DNA of 24,881 bases from a virus (IMGVR_UViG_3300003324_000372:1-24881); one strand, 5' to 3'; positions 7,493-15,433 are shown, counted from the stretch's first letter. Numbers and translations: made by a program. The notes: generated from the sequence alone by a model not told the origin.

Positions 7493-8557
7493 TTATTCGA
7501 GGTTCTTGATTCCCACGTTGCCGATGGCGTACCACCCATCGTTCTTCCGGAGGACCGCCTTCCACCACATGGCCCCCACATAGCCGCGCTGGCCGAAGAC
7601 ATCGGCCTTATCCTTCTGCCCCGTCGGCAGATGGGTCGGCTTAATGGCGGATTCGCCGCGCAGCGAGACCTGCGCAAAGGCGTCCATCGCGATCACGAGG
7701 AACGGATAGACATCGATGTTGGAGCCGCTGGTGGACTCAAGATTGGTCGATCCGACGGCCGCGCCGGCGTTCTGCACCGGAGGTAGATCGGGATGCTTAA
7801 TGAATCGGAACTCTTCCACCTTGCCTAACTCATTGGGCATCGGAGAACCTGACGCATACTTGATGCAGTCTTCGAAGCCGGGCAGGTTCCGCACATCCGG
7901 GGCCATGGCGGGATTGATATACACCGCCCAGCCCATCCGGACAGGGGTCGTACCGTACTTCTCCGAGGCCGACAGCATCTTGTTGACCGGCTTCGCGTGG
8001 TTTAGGTCCAGATTCTTCGTGATTTTCCGCAGCATCCCCAGCGTGATCGGCCCGTTCACGGTGGCTTGCGAGGTGCCGGCCCCGCCGTAGTACTGATTGC
8101 TGCCGGCCCGCAGCTCGCCGTAGATCTTGAGCTCGTTCACGAAGGCGATCCGTTCACCGACCTGGATCTTCATTTGGGCCGGGATGTCGTCTTCAAACAA
8201 CATCGCCGTCTTATCGGTATAACCATATAGGCAGGAATACTGCACGAGCTGCGTGGACACATCGACGGGCGTGATGGTCTCCGGAGTTGGGGTCACGCCG
8301 TCCTGTGTCTGGTGCGCCTGCACGACAGCGATGTCCCGGTTCCCGTTCCCATCCTGAAAGAAGCGGTTCTGCGTGTTGGCACTGGTAGCTGTGGCCCCGT
8401 AGGGCAACCACCGACGGCAGACCATCAGATCGCTCTTGTTTTGCGGCATGGGGATTTGCTCCCCGAGCTTCGCGAGGATTTCTTCACAGACCGCATGGGC
8501 CAGGACCTTCCCGGCGAACTTCCCGATGCGGGCGACTGTCGAGGCATACTGTTGCAT
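7493..8557 (-). CDS. Major capsid protein, N4-gp56 family
   Basis: At 354 aa it fits the N4-gp56-type major capsid family (HK97 fold). Typical features are the early CRRWLPYG and TPETITPVDVSTQLVQY segments, the YGYTDK turn before the long spine-helix region, GWAVYINPAMAPDVRNLPGF in the central domain, and a late LRGESAIKPTH...DVFGQRGYVGAMWWKA strand. The start has AAAGGACTAAGCC before ATG 8557, and the gene sits 12 bases after scaffold, the usual head-gene order. It is the shell subunit of the virion. This is one of the most secure calls in the window. Confidence 0.92.
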   Translation of the reverse strand: MQQYASTVARIGKFAGKVLAHAVCEEILAKLGEQIPMPQNKSDLMVCRRWLPYGATATSANTQNRFFQDGNGNRDIAVVQAHQTQDGVTPTPETITPVDVSTQLVQYSCLYGYTDKTAMLFEDDIPAQMKIQVGERIAFVNELKIYGELRAGSNQYYGGAGTSQATVNGPITLGMLRKITKNLDLNHAKPVNKMLSASEKYGTTPVRMGWAVYINPAMAPDVRNLPGFEDCIKYASGSPMPNELGKVEEFRFIKHPDLPPVQNAGAAVGSTNLESTSGSNIDVYPFLVIAMDAFAQVSLRGESAIKPTHLPTGQKDKADVFGQRGYVGAMWWKAVLRKNDGWYAIGNVGIKNLE

Positions 8558-8569
8558 GGCTTAGTCCTT

Positions 8570-9409
8570 TCAGCTCTTGAGGCCCATCGCCTTAAACTCT
8601 TCGGCGAAGCCCGAGCTAAATCCGCCCTCGTCGGTCGGCGCCGTAGCCGGCGTGACCCCTTTGACGGGGACAGCCGCCTTGAGGCGCGCAGTCCGATCCG
8701 GAGCGGCTGGTTTAGTGGGAGGCGCACTGCCTGCTGCAGTAGTCACCTTTGCAGGTGCAGCGGTCGCCTCGGTAAATTTGGTCAACTGTTGTGCGAGATA
8801 CAGCGGGTTGCGGCTGCCCCAGATCTTCTTTTGGTCCACCTCATGGAGCGTGGCAACCCACTTGCGAAACGGGGTGTCCGATCCGGCCGGACCGACAATG
8901 GTCCGCCAATCGGGGAACTCATCTTCAAGGAGGTTGGCCGCGAGCTTCAAACTCACCCGCTCGGCAAGTTGCGCATCGTCGAGAGTCGGGATTTGCGTCG
9001 CCGGCAGTTTGATCTTTTTCGGCACGCGGTTCATACCCTTGGCCAGCATCGATGCCAGCTCCGGAAATTCCGCCTTCAGTTCGGAGAAATCATCTTCTGT
9101 GATGGTATCTAGGTCGAACCCGGCCTTCTCGGCTGCTTGCATCTGCTTGAGGGTTTGCTGGATCTGGCCTAAGGTGCCGAACCCCTGATCGAGCTTGGTC
9201 ACCATACCGAGCACTTTCTCGATCTGGTGGTACTTCTCTTCGGTGAGCTGCACGTACTTTGGCTCCGGCGGAGCCTCGGCCTGCACCTCGGCTTTAGGTT
9301 CGGGTTCCGGCGTTTCCGTCGGTTGACCGGTAAACCCAGCAGAGAAGTTTGTGGCGTAGGTCGCCTCGGTCTCGGGGGTCTCGACTGTCGCTTCGGCTAC
9401 ATCACCCAT
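8570..9409 (-). CDS. Scaffold protein, 279 aa
   Basis: An acidic Pro/Glu-rich N-terminus (about 1-55) is followed by long amphipathic helices (EKYHQIEKVLGMVTKLDQ, LGQIQQTLKQMQAAEKAGFD) and an Ala/Pro/Lys-rich C-terminal segment that may bind the shell. This layout and the location immediately before the major capsid gene are characteristic of phage scaffolds. ATG 9409 is chosen over an upstream GTG/ATG because it has GGAAGGG five bases away and the upstream extension is arginine-rich. The protein would be lost or cleaved at maturation. An intrinsic terminator stands before it. Confidence 0.8.
   Translation of the reverse strand: MGDVAEATVETPETEATYATNFSAGFTGQPTETPEPEPKAEVQAEAPPEPKYVQLTEEKYHQIEKVLGMVTKLDQGFGTLGQIQQTLKQMQAAEKAGFDLDTITEDDFSELKAEFPELASMLAKGMNRVPKKIKLPATQIPTLDDAQLAERVSLKLAANLLEDEFPDWRTIVGPAGSDTPFRKWVATLHEVDQKKIWGSRNPLYLAQQLTKFTEATAAPAKVTTAAGSAPPTKPAAPDRTARLKAAVPVKGVTPATAPTDEGGFSSGFAEEFKAMGLKS
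8727..8746. repeat. Dispersed 20-bp dyad site, copy 3
   Basis: It reads GTGACTACTGCAGCAGGCAG on the minus strand, within the C-terminal coding part of the scaffold gene. It contains the CTGCAG core. Confidence 0.6.
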
Positions 9410-9457
9410 GTGGCCCTTCCCTCTCTGGCTTCGGCGTCTCCGTCGAAACCGGCACAA

Positions 9458-9506
9458 TAAAAAAGGCCACGACAGGCGAGCCGAAACTCACCCCATCGTG
9501 GCCTTT
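9458..9506 (-). terminator. Intrinsic terminator/attenuator upstream of scaffold
   Basis: Perfect 11-bp arms (AAAGGCCACGA and TCGTGGCCTTT) are separated by 23 bases. On the minus strand the second arm runs into TTTTTTATT. It lies between the 66-aa gene and the scaffold ATG, so leftward transcripts must pass it to express head genes. This is consistent with attenuation or antitermination. Confidence 0.75.
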
Positions 9507-9600
9507 GACGTTCGTCGTGGAACGTGGAGGCGTTATCGAATCAACGCTTCTAACTGCCTCTTCACCTCACTCAAATTCCGCTGCAATCCCGTGATCGACT

Positions 9601-9801
9601 TCAAGAGTTCGACGACAGCTCCCCGGTGAATTGCCGGAGGAGAGCTTCCCCCTCGTACAGCTGCCCTCTCACGAACTGCGTGATGCTCTCGGGCTGATCT
9701 CGCGAGCGGAGCTGTGTCAATAGCGCGGCCTCTCGGCTCTTGAAATACTGCACGAGCTTCTGGCCCGTCGGGGAGAGGCGATCGGCTGGGGTCCAATCCA
9801 T
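9601..9801 (-). CDS. Small helical phage protein between portal and scaffold, 66 aa
   Basis: MDWTPADRLSPTGQKLVQYF opens a helical protein (SREAALLTQLRSRD, QFVRGQLYEGEALLRQF) that looks like a real coding frame. The competing frame over the same DNA is arginine-rich nonsense until its last ~25 codons. That frame then gives a leucine-zipper-like end (LLKSITGLQRNLSEVKRQLE) past this stop, to 9533. So either a second tiny product starts at the TTG overlapping this stop, or a frameshift joins the two. The SD is weak, and a promoter-like element ends just upstream. Confidence 0.55.
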   Translation of the reverse strand: MDWTPADRLSPTGQKLVQYFKSREAALLTQLRSRDQPESITQFVRGQLYEGEALLRQFTGELSSNS

Positions 9802-9809
9802 ACTCGTTC

Positions 9810-9837
9810 ATGTAATGAGATCGTCGCCGTTTGTCAA
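9810..9837 (-). promoter_or_regulatory. Promoter candidate before head-gene segment
   Basis: On the minus strand a consensus TTGACA is followed after 16 bases by TTACAT. It is similar to the element at 15138-15166 (TTGACA, 17 bases, TTACAG; both include CATTACA). The predicted start would fall near the 66-aa gene's ATG. The -10 match is only partial. Confidence 0.45.
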
Positions 9838-9847
9838 GTTTCCCGAC

Positions 9848-12211
9848 TTACTGCTCAAAAGAATGCCCATCTTTCGCTCGACCGGGAGGTTCATTAGGGG
9901 CTTGCAGTGCTTCACCGGCACGATCTTCCGCAGCGAGATTGGACTGCGTTTTTAGCTTCATTACAGTTTCGGCAATGTCCGCCTTAATCTGCTCCATCTT
10001 GATCTGCGCTTCCTGCATGGCAATTTGGAGCTTCTGCTCCAATTCCTTCATGCGCGCCATGTGCTCGTTCTGGGTCCGCTGGGTCTCGGCCTGCACATAG
10101 ACGGAGTCCCGATCTTGCTGGGCCTTTGCCTTCTGCAGATCCACCTGGGCGCGAATCTCCGCCACCTGCACTTGTGGCGGCTTCGGCGGCGGCGCTTCAG
10201 CCAGCTTCTTCTGCTCCTCATCGGTATATTGCACGTCCTCGGGATTGAGATGCTTCGACCGGCGTAATTGCGCGTACCACTTCTTAGGATTGATGCCGAA
10301 CTTCGGATCCTGCACCATTGGGTATTCTTGGACCAACCACTGATCTTGAATGTACCGCTCGGCCAGCGAGGCCGCGCCCTTCGCGGAAATTTGAAAGTCG
10401 CCCTTCGCGCTGTCGTCAATCTCAGGATCAGCCATCAGCCATTCGTACAGATCATCGACGTTTGGCTCCCCGATGTAGTCGTCGTATTGACTCGCCACAT
10501 CACGCAAGAGCTGATTCGCGTTGTTGTCTTGCAATTGGGCCGCGCCATATGTATCCGGCGTGGTCTTCCCACTGTGCCCTTGACTGATCAATGGAATGTT
10601 CGTCGAATTCTCCGCCACCAAGTAGGCGTGCATGATGATTGCCAGCATTTTGTCGGTGACGTTCGGAATATCGAAGATGCCGAAGGCTTTGCGGATATCG
10701 TCGACGGTTGCATCAGGCGACAGGTGCCAAAGTTTCAGCATATAGATCATGGGGCTTTGATCCGCCGGCACGACGAGTTGCTTGTTCAAGACCACTTGGG
10801 CGCCCGCCGCCGCGTTGTTCGCCATGGCCCTGAGCGCCGCGTTGATCATATCTTGCGGCATGAAGCACTGTTCGGCCACGCCAATGCCCCAGCACGAGCC
10901 TTCGCGCTCTTCCCACGGCAGAAATCGGTACGGCAAGCGCCCCGACTCTAACGGCGTATGGACGCACTTAATGATCTGATCATTGACCATCGTGACGATG
11001 ACCGGCACGAGCGCCTGCAGCGGGAGGGCGAGATCCTTCTTCTGATCGTCCGGCAGATTGAGGCACGCATTGATGGATTGCGCTTCCTCCAACGTGAGCG
11101 TACCCGTGTAATACCAGAGCTCGAAACGCCCATCCTTGAGCGGCGTGGTCTGACTGTTCGGCCCTTCGTTCTGCTGATCACGCTTCTGTGGCCCTTCCTT
11201 CAGGACCTGCTGTATCGCGCGCACAAAGTAGCCCGGCTCCTTCATGAGCCCCACGAGCGTCTTTTCAGCCGCAAAATCCCGCTCAAAGAACCCACTGCCC
11301 TCGTGAATGTCCTCCCCGCAATCAGGATCGGGGAAACAGTCCCACGGTGACAAGGCTTTGAACGCAGGCTTGAGCACTTCCTTAAACTGCATCACGATGC
11401 GGTTCTCCGCGAGCTTCGACACCACCCGCATCTTCCGCATCTCCGGGAACGGACCTTTCATGACCCCGGTGCCGTACCGACACGCCCGCCGCACCATCTT
11501 CCGAACATGCTTTTGGTATTTACCCTCGATATACCAATCGTAGATGATTTGCTCGGCCTTCTTGGCCTTCTGATGGGCGATCGAAACTTGCTCGTCGGCC
11601 AGATCTTTCGTGGTGAGCGGCACGCCCGGCATCGCTTCTGGCGACAGGCCTGGCGGCATTGCGGGCGATGCCAGCGGATCAGTGGGGTTGGGTGGAACGA
11701 GCTCTTCCGGCTTGGGATCCCGCATCGCCGGTTGCCCGTTGAGCGAGAGCTGCGACGCTTCCTGTTGCAGCTCCGCCAAATCAGACACCGGGGTCGCATC
11801 GAGCGAAAACAACTTGGCGTCGACGGACGTAATAATCGAATTGACTTTGGCCGCTCCCGCCGCTACATACCGCGCCGTGAGCCGCTCAAACGCGGTCGAC
11901 CGCCCTTGGATGCCGGCCGGCGCATCATCGCTCCGCCGAATCCCGTCGGTGAGCGTCAGGCCTTTAGTGTAGCGGGGCCGCACAATCGCCGGCCCTTGCC
12001 CGGTCAGCTCATCGATACAGGCCATGTTGTTGTCGATCTTCCGCCATACTTCCTCGATGCCGCAGGCCGCGCGCCCTTCGACGAATTTCTTGCGCTTCGC
12101 GACTAATGCAGTAGTCAGCTCCTTCAGCACCTGCTCGGCGCGCACCTGATCAGTCTTGCGCTGCTCGAGGCGTTTTTGGATGGAGAGGGGGAGTTCGCGG
12201 AGGCTGTTCAT
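9848..12211 (-). CDS. Portal protein, 787 aa
   Basis: The size, place between terminase and scaffold, and sequence pattern fit a large podovirus portal. There is a helical N-terminus, a stretch binding the core (IIYDWYIEGKYQKHVRKMVR), a wing-like segment around LSPWDCFPDPDCGEDIHEGS, and crown/stem parts such as EGSCWGIGVAEQCFMPQDMI. From about residue 682 to 757 a Glu/Gln/Lys-rich coiled coil forms the barrel-like C-terminal end. The start is ATG 12211, with AGGAGG upstream and a four-base ATGA overlap with the 75-aa gene, and is preferred over GTG 12232. The portal is the dodecameric DNA channel at the vertex and the docking site of the terminase. Confidence 0.88.
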   Translation of the reverse strand: MNSLRELPLSIQKRLEQRKTDQVRAEQVLKELTTALVAKRKKFVEGRAACGIEEVWRKIDNNMACIDELTGQGPAIVRPRYTKGLTLTDGIRRSDDAPAGIQGRSTAFERLTARYVAAGAAKVNSIITSVDAKLFSLDATPVSDLAELQQEASQLSLNGQPAMRDPKPEELVPPNPTDPLASPAMPPGLSPEAMPGVPLTTKDLADEQVSIAHQKAKKAEQIIYDWYIEGKYQKHVRKMVRRACRYGTGVMKGPFPEMRKMRVVSKLAENRIVMQFKEVLKPAFKALSPWDCFPDPDCGEDIHEGSGFFERDFAAEKTLVGLMKEPGYFVRAIQQVLKEGPQKRDQQNEGPNSQTTPLKDGRFELWYYTGTLTLEEAQSINACLNLPDDQKKDLALPLQALVPVIVTMVNDQIIKCVHTPLESGRLPYRFLPWEEREGSCWGIGVAEQCFMPQDMINAALRAMANNAAAGAQVVLNKQLVVPADQSPMIYMLKLWHLSPDATVDDIRKAFGIFDIPNVTDKMLAIIMHAYLVAENSTNIPLISQGHSGKTTPDTYGAAQLQDNNANQLLRDVASQYDDYIGEPNVDDLYEWLMADPEIDDSAKGDFQISAKGAASLAERYIQDQWLVQEYPMVQDPKFGINPKKWYAQLRRSKHLNPEDVQYTDEEQKKLAEAPPPKPPQVQVAEIRAQVDLQKAKAQQDRDSVYVQAETQRTQNEHMARMKELEQKLQIAMQEAQIKMEQIKADIAETVMKLKTQSNLAAEDRAGEALQAPNEPPGRAKDGHSFEQ
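12099..12118. repeat. Dispersed 20-bp dyad site, copy 4
   Basis: It reads CTGACTACTGCATTAGTCGC on the minus strand. Both halves carry the GACTAMTG half-site (GACTA-N-TGCA-N-TAGTC, one mismatched pair). It lies near the start of the portal gene. Confidence 0.6.
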
Positions 12212-12435
12212 GCTGCCGCCTCCTCCTGGCACCGATAGCTCACCCAGCTACCCGGTGCAAACAGCACGACGATCGCGCCGTGCATATTCGTCTGCATCTT
12301 ATCCCGTTCGCAGACCGCGAGATGCCCATCCTGCACCTGCACCACATAGCGCTCGCTGTCGAAACGTTCCTCACCTGAGGCCGTCTTGACAACAATGACG
12401 GTTTTGACGGTGGGCTCTTGATAGCCGATAGCCAT
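12208..12435 (-). CDS. Small protein between terminase and portal, 75 aa
   Basis: ATG 12435 comes one base after the terminase stop (TAATATG), and the stop overlaps the portal ATG by four bases, so translation is coupled on both sides. The sequence begins MAIGYQEPTVKTVIVVKTAS and has regular strands (ERYVVQVQDGHLAVCERDKM, GAIVVLFAPGSWVSYRC), suggesting a small beta-barrel. No family is recognised. A frame extension upstream to 12513 lies wholly in the terminase gene and is rejected. Confidence 0.65.
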   Translation of the reverse strand: MAIGYQEPTVKTVIVVKTASGEERFDSERYVVQVQDGHLAVCERDKMQTNMHGAIVVLFAPGSWVSYRCQEEAAA

Positions 12436-12436
12436 A

Positions 12437-13744
12437 TTACGCCCCAAAGGCTCCCATGGTGCTCGACGGCTGCGGGGCTTTGACCGCATCCCAGAACGTC
12501 GGTTTTGGCCCACTATCGTTCGTCATCAGCTCCACCACCTGGGCCATGTACCCCGCCATATCAGCAGCGTGGCTATGCTGATCGTGCACCGGATGCGACG
12601 GTTCGCCGTGCTTCGGGATCGCGCGTTTGTACCGCTTCAAATGCTCCAACAGTTCGGCACAATGGGTTTGATCGAGATAGATCCGTGGGAATAGTTGCCG
12701 CAGCATACGAATCCGCACATTCTCCGCGTCGGTCGGACTCTTGATCGGCTGCACCGTGAACCCAAACGATTGAAACACTTGCGCATCGCTCTTCCCGGTC
12801 TGCCGCGCCGTGATCCAGCCATCCCATGGCATCCACACCGCGCCCCAATTCAAGCTCATATTCTTCAAATCCGCCGCCACTTCATCAACGCGCTTATACT
12901 GATATTCCTTGTATTTGATGCCACGCACATCGGCGAGGCCACGTTGCCATAAGCCCACCGCAAAAAGGTCGTTCCATCCAAGATCTACCACCACATGCAC
13001 TTTCAACCGAGGATCATAGGGCAGATTCGCAAAGCGCCGTTCGGCCACCATCGCCGCCACCTCTTGGCTGTATATCGCCCCAGTCGCTGAGGAGCGGCAC
13101 TTGCCCTCCCAGATGTACTCGTATTCTTCCTTCGAGAGGGTTGCCTCATCGTGTGCGCGCTCAGCTTCGAGCTCCGACGTAAACCACGGATTATCGCGAT
13201 AGGTGAGATGGACGAGCGTCGAATTCGGCGGCGTGCGCTCCACAAACCGGACATAGGTCGGATCAGTATCCAGTTCAGGGTTAAAGCTAATCCAGATTTC
13301 GCTGCCAGCCTTTCGAATCGTGGGGATGAGGATCTTCCAGCTCTGCTCCGAGACCGTCTGCGCCTCCTCTACCCAGACGATATCAACGCCCTCGAAGGAT
13401 TTGATCGAGGTCGCCGTTTGATCGGAGAGCCCGGAGAAAATGAACGTCGTGCCGTTCTTCCCACGGATTTCTTGTTCGAACGGTTGGTAAAAGTCTTCCA
13501 GCCCCAACAGCGTGAGCTGATCCCGCAAGAGCACATGCACTGAATCCTTAATGGACTTCTGCACTTCCCGTGTGCAGAGAATGCGGAGCGGCTTTTGGGT
13601 ACCGAGAAATTGAAGGGCCCGGGCGATCGTCCAGCTTTTGACGCTGCCCCGGCCGCCTTTGAGGATTTTGTAGCGAGAGGGCTCCAGCAGAAACGTAAGC
13701 TTGTCGATAATCGTAAGGCGATGCTGCTGGACCGCCACGCTCAT
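12437..13744 (-). CDS. terL: Terminase large subunit (Terminase_3-like)
   Basis: The packaging ATPase and nuclease. Walker A is GGRGSVKS at residues 30-37. Walker B is VDIVWVEEAQ near 120-129 with E126/E127, and the coupling motif SFNPE is at 153-157. The C-terminal nuclease shows VVVDLGWND (D254), WDGW near 307-310 and HDQHSHAADMAGY near 387-399, which supply acidic metal ligands. Length (435 aa) and order match the Terminase_3 (PBSX-like) group. The gene overlaps the small-subunit stop by four bases. It acts at the portal to cut and translocate DNA. Confidence 0.93.
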   Translation of the reverse strand: MSVAVQQHRLTIIDKLTFLLEPSRYKILKGGRGSVKSWTIARALQFLGTQKPLRILCTREVQKSIKDSVHVLLRDQLTLLGLEDFYQPFEQEIRGKNGTTFIFSGLSDQTATSIKSFEGVDIVWVEEAQTVSEQSWKILIPTIRKAGSEIWISFNPELDTDPTYVRFVERTPPNSTLVHLTYRDNPWFTSELEAERAHDEATLSKEEYEYIWEGKCRSSATGAIYSQEVAAMVAERRFANLPYDPRLKVHVVVDLGWNDLFAVGLWQRGLADVRGIKYKEYQYKRVDEVAADLKNMSLNWGAVWMPWDGWITARQTGKSDAQVFQSFGFTVQPIKSPTDAENVRIRMLRQLFPRIYLDQTHCAELLEHLKRYKRAIPKHGEPSHPVHDQHSHAADMAGYMAQVVELMTNDSGPKPTFWDAVKAPQPSSTMGAFGA

Positions 13745-14106
13745 GCAGTCTTCACCACTTCCACCGTAAAGGTGTGTTTCACTTCCATCGGCTTCCCGTC
13801 TTTGCCAGTTACTTCCACATTCGCCAGCCGGGGATGTTTATAGGGAGCAAGATCTTTAGCAATCAACGAAGCCTTGGTTAGCAAATCCATTTGCCGCACG
13901 ATCTTTTCATCGACCCGCACAATCTTTTCCCCAAGGATCTGCGCCGCCGCAACATACCCGTTCATCGTCATGGTCATCACATCGATCGGCGACAGGGCAT
14001 CAAGCATGGTCCGTGTGCGTGCCGTGGTATTATGCGTACCAATCGCAGGCCGATCCGTCACCCCTTTCGGCCTTCCAGCTCCTATGCGTCGTCCACCCCT
14101 CGGCAT
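13741..14106 (-). CDS. terS: Terminase small subunit-like protein
   Basis: The first 15 residues contain a GGRRIGAGRPKG motif, a basic AT-hook-like lead seen in many small terminase subunits. A helical body follows (TMLDALSPIDVMTMTMNGYV, AQILGEKIVRVDEKIVRQMD) and then APYKHPRLANVEVTG, another frequent feature of this group. It overlaps terL by ATGA and precedes it, the standard order. Its role would be recognition of the packaging site. The ribosome site is poor (GAATCAAAA), so its level may be low or coupled to upstream reading. Confidence 0.75.
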   Translation of the reverse strand: MPRGGRRIGAGRPKGVTDRPAIGTHNTTARTRTMLDALSPIDVMTMTMNGYVAAAQILGEKIVRVDEKIVRQMDLLTKASLIAKDLAPYKHPRLANVEVTGKDGKPMEVKHTFTVEVVKTA

Positions 14107-14155
14107 TTTTGATTCTTTGATTCTCAGCGACTAATCAATCAAGACGTTAGAAAAG

Positions 14156-14425
14156 CTATCCCCTCCCCACCAGTCCTGTGCTCGGCTCAATGAGCGCTGG
14201 GAACGACGGGCCTTCGATCGCTGGCTGATCCATGCGCTGCTGCGTTACTTCAATTTCCGGCTGCGCGTGTTGTTCCAGCAGTGCTTCTAGGTATTTCAGC
14301 GCGAGCCATCCTAGCTGGTGAGCGCCGGAATGGGGATCAAAGGGTGTGTGACCATCGCCGAAAATCAACTGCATGGCAATTTGGCCGTCGTCACGATCCT
14401 CGATGTTGAGATGGATCTTCGCCAT
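14156..14425 (-). CDS. Small phage protein, 89 aa
   Basis: It starts at ATG 14425, which shares a base with the upstream TAA (TAATG) and has GGAGG eight bases away. An extension to 14512 is a shadow of the 95-aa gene. The N-terminal strand (KIHLNIEDRDDGQIAMQLIF) and helix (GAHQLGWLALKYLEALLEQH) give a compact alpha/beta look, with a proline-rich tail. No family is recognised. It is the last gene before terS in the leftward operon. Confidence 0.65.
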   Translation of the reverse strand: MAKIHLNIEDRDDGQIAMQLIFGDGHTPFDPHSGAHQLGWLALKYLEALLEQHAQPEIEVTQQRMDQPAIEGPSFPALIEPSTGLVGRG

Positions 14426-14712
14426 TATTGTTCCTCCGGACAGGGCAACGGAAGAGAGGCCACATCGAAATGCAGGCTCCCATCGGGCGCCGACCAATGC
14501 CCATTGAGCCACAAGCTCACCCGATAATGCGCCTTGCCAACTTCATGGATTTTTGAAATATAGGCCGTCTGCCAACTCTCCGCTGGCTGCAGGATCACAC
14601 AATCCCCGACCTGATAGCGGCTAGCCTGATCATTTATGTTCTTCGAGAGCGCCGCGAACCCCAGCACCGCCAGACACACTGCCCCCACGACGTAACAGAT
14701 GGGTATCTTCAT
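14425..14712 (-). CDS. Membrane-anchored small protein, 95 aa
   Basis: Residues 4-22 form a hydrophobic segment (PICYVVGAVCLAVLGFAAL), an N-terminal anchor or uncleaved signal. The rest would be periplasmic, with a beta-like YQVGDCVILQPAES and KAHYRVSLWLNGHWSAPDG. AGAGGGG precedes the start, which abuts the upstream TGA. It could be a lysis- or envelope-related accessory protein, but no specific family is recognised. Confidence 0.65.
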   Translation of the reverse strand: MKIPICYVVGAVCLAVLGFAALSKNINDQASRYQVGDCVILQPAESWQTAYISKIHEVGKAHYRVSLWLNGHWSAPDGSLHFDVASLPLPCPEEQ

Positions 14713-15030
14713 TCAGTACCCCTCTTGCTTCTCGCTCTGAAAGCCGGCTGCAAACTGCGCCCCGTCTGAATTGTCGTCGGCGTTGTCCGCCTCGATATCC
14801 ATCACGAGCTTGAGCGCCCCTTCGAGATCGCTCGCGGTCTGCACCGCTTCGCCCTCCGGCTCTTCAGCCGGCATGCCGTCTTGAGTCGCCATCGCCTCTG
14901 GCTCTTTGTAAACACGGAACGAGCCGTCGCTCAGGCGCTCGACGCAAATTTTGAGCGTCACATGGGCGTCACCATCTTGATCAGAGGGCGCCGGCGTGCT
15001 GCCTGTTGCATTAGTCATGTTTGGGGTCAT
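14713..15030 (-). CDS. Acidic small protein, first gene of leftward module, 105 aa
   Basis: Strongly acidic in its second half (EEPEGEAVQTASDLEGALKL, DIEADNADDNSDG), with a short strand HVTLKICVERLSDGSFRVYK near residues 23-42. ATG 15030 has GGAGG five bases upstream and is preferred over GTG 15042. It lies about 110 bases downstream of the TTGACA promoter candidate and contains a dispersed palindrome copy near its beginning, so it may be repressed or terminated early. Function is unknown; DNA mimicry is a possibility from charge alone. Confidence 0.65.
   Translation of the reverse strand: MTPNMTNATGSTPAPSDQDGDAHVTLKICVERLSDGSFRVYKEPEAMATQDGMPAEEPEGEAVQTASDLEGALKLVMDIEADNADDNSDGAQFAAGFQSEKQEGY
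14999..15018. repeat. Dispersed 20-bp dyad site, copy 5
   Basis: It reads ATGACTAATGCAACAGGCAG on the minus strand and lies 12 bases past the start of the 105-aa gene, about 120 bases downstream of the leftward promoter candidate. A bound protein there could block early elongation. Confidence 0.6.
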
Positions 15031-15137
15031 ATCAGCCTCCACGGAGATGCAGGTTGCGGCTTGAGCTCAGGGCGCGGAATCGTCATCACGCCACTCTCGG
15101 AGATCGTATACCCTCGCGCAAGAGGAGCCATAGACCC

Positions 15138-15166
15138 CTGTAATGCGATTGGGTAGCAAATGTCAA
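15138..15166 (-). promoter_or_regulatory. Leftward promoter candidate for structural module
   Basis: On the minus strand a perfect TTGACA (15166-15161) is followed by 17 bases and TTACAG. It is placed in the divergent region, about 105 bases before the first leftward gene. The -10 is imperfect, but the placement and the similar element at 9810-9837 support it. Confidence 0.5.
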
Positions 15167-15167
15167 G

Positions 15168-15196
15168 TTGAAGAGAAGGCAAATATGCCCCATATG
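15168..15196 (+). promoter_or_regulatory. Rightward promoter candidate for micro-gene operon
   Basis: TTGAAG, 17 bases, then CATATG. Its -35 is back to back with the leftward TTGACA, one base apart, as in divergent switches. Both hexamers are imperfect, so this is tentative. Confidence 0.3.
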
Positions 15197-15271
15197 TGTG
15201 TCGCAATTGTGCCCCACTTATAAGGATCGATCTGAAATCTCGATTGGCAGTATCTTAAAAATCAATGATTT

Positions 15272-15285
15272 ACACTCATGAGTGT
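15272..15285. promoter_or_regulatory. 14-bp perfect palindrome, operator candidate
   Basis: ACACTCATGAGTGT is perfectly self-complementary and covers the first codons of the first rightward gene. This is the place and size of an operator for a dimeric XRE-type repressor, two of which are encoded in the window. It is unrelated to the dispersed 20-bp sites. Confidence 0.5.
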
Positions 15286-15433
15286 CGCTCAATTTGTGGC
15301 ATCAGCATTGCTGAGTATCAGAGTCATGAGCAGCCACCGACCAAAACTAAGAGGAAATCTACTCGCCGCCCTTGCCGGGGCGGTCATTCTGGGCGCGATC
15401 TGGATCGGAAGATGGATTCTGCCGAGGAAGTAA
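15278..15433 (+). CDS. Small membrane protein, 51 aa (or 35 aa)
   Basis: The frame gives a basic N-terminal half, then a clear membrane segment (LLAALAGAVILGAIWIG, about residues 29-45) and a basic end (RWILPRK): a single-span protein with positive flanks. ATG 15278 lies in the palindrome and has no ribosome site; ATG 15326 (residue 17) leaves 35 aa and keeps the membrane span. It opens the rightward operon. Tiny single-span phage proteins are often lysis, superinfection or inhibitor factors, but no family can be named. Confidence 0.5.
   Translation: MSVAQFVASALLSIRVMSSHRPKLRGNLLAALAGAVILGAIWIGRWILPRK

Noticed and set aside
14113-14132. A possible half copy of the dispersed site upstream of the terminase small subunit (GCGACTAAT)
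   Set aside because: Only one half matches (about 12 of 20); the other half shows no symmetry.
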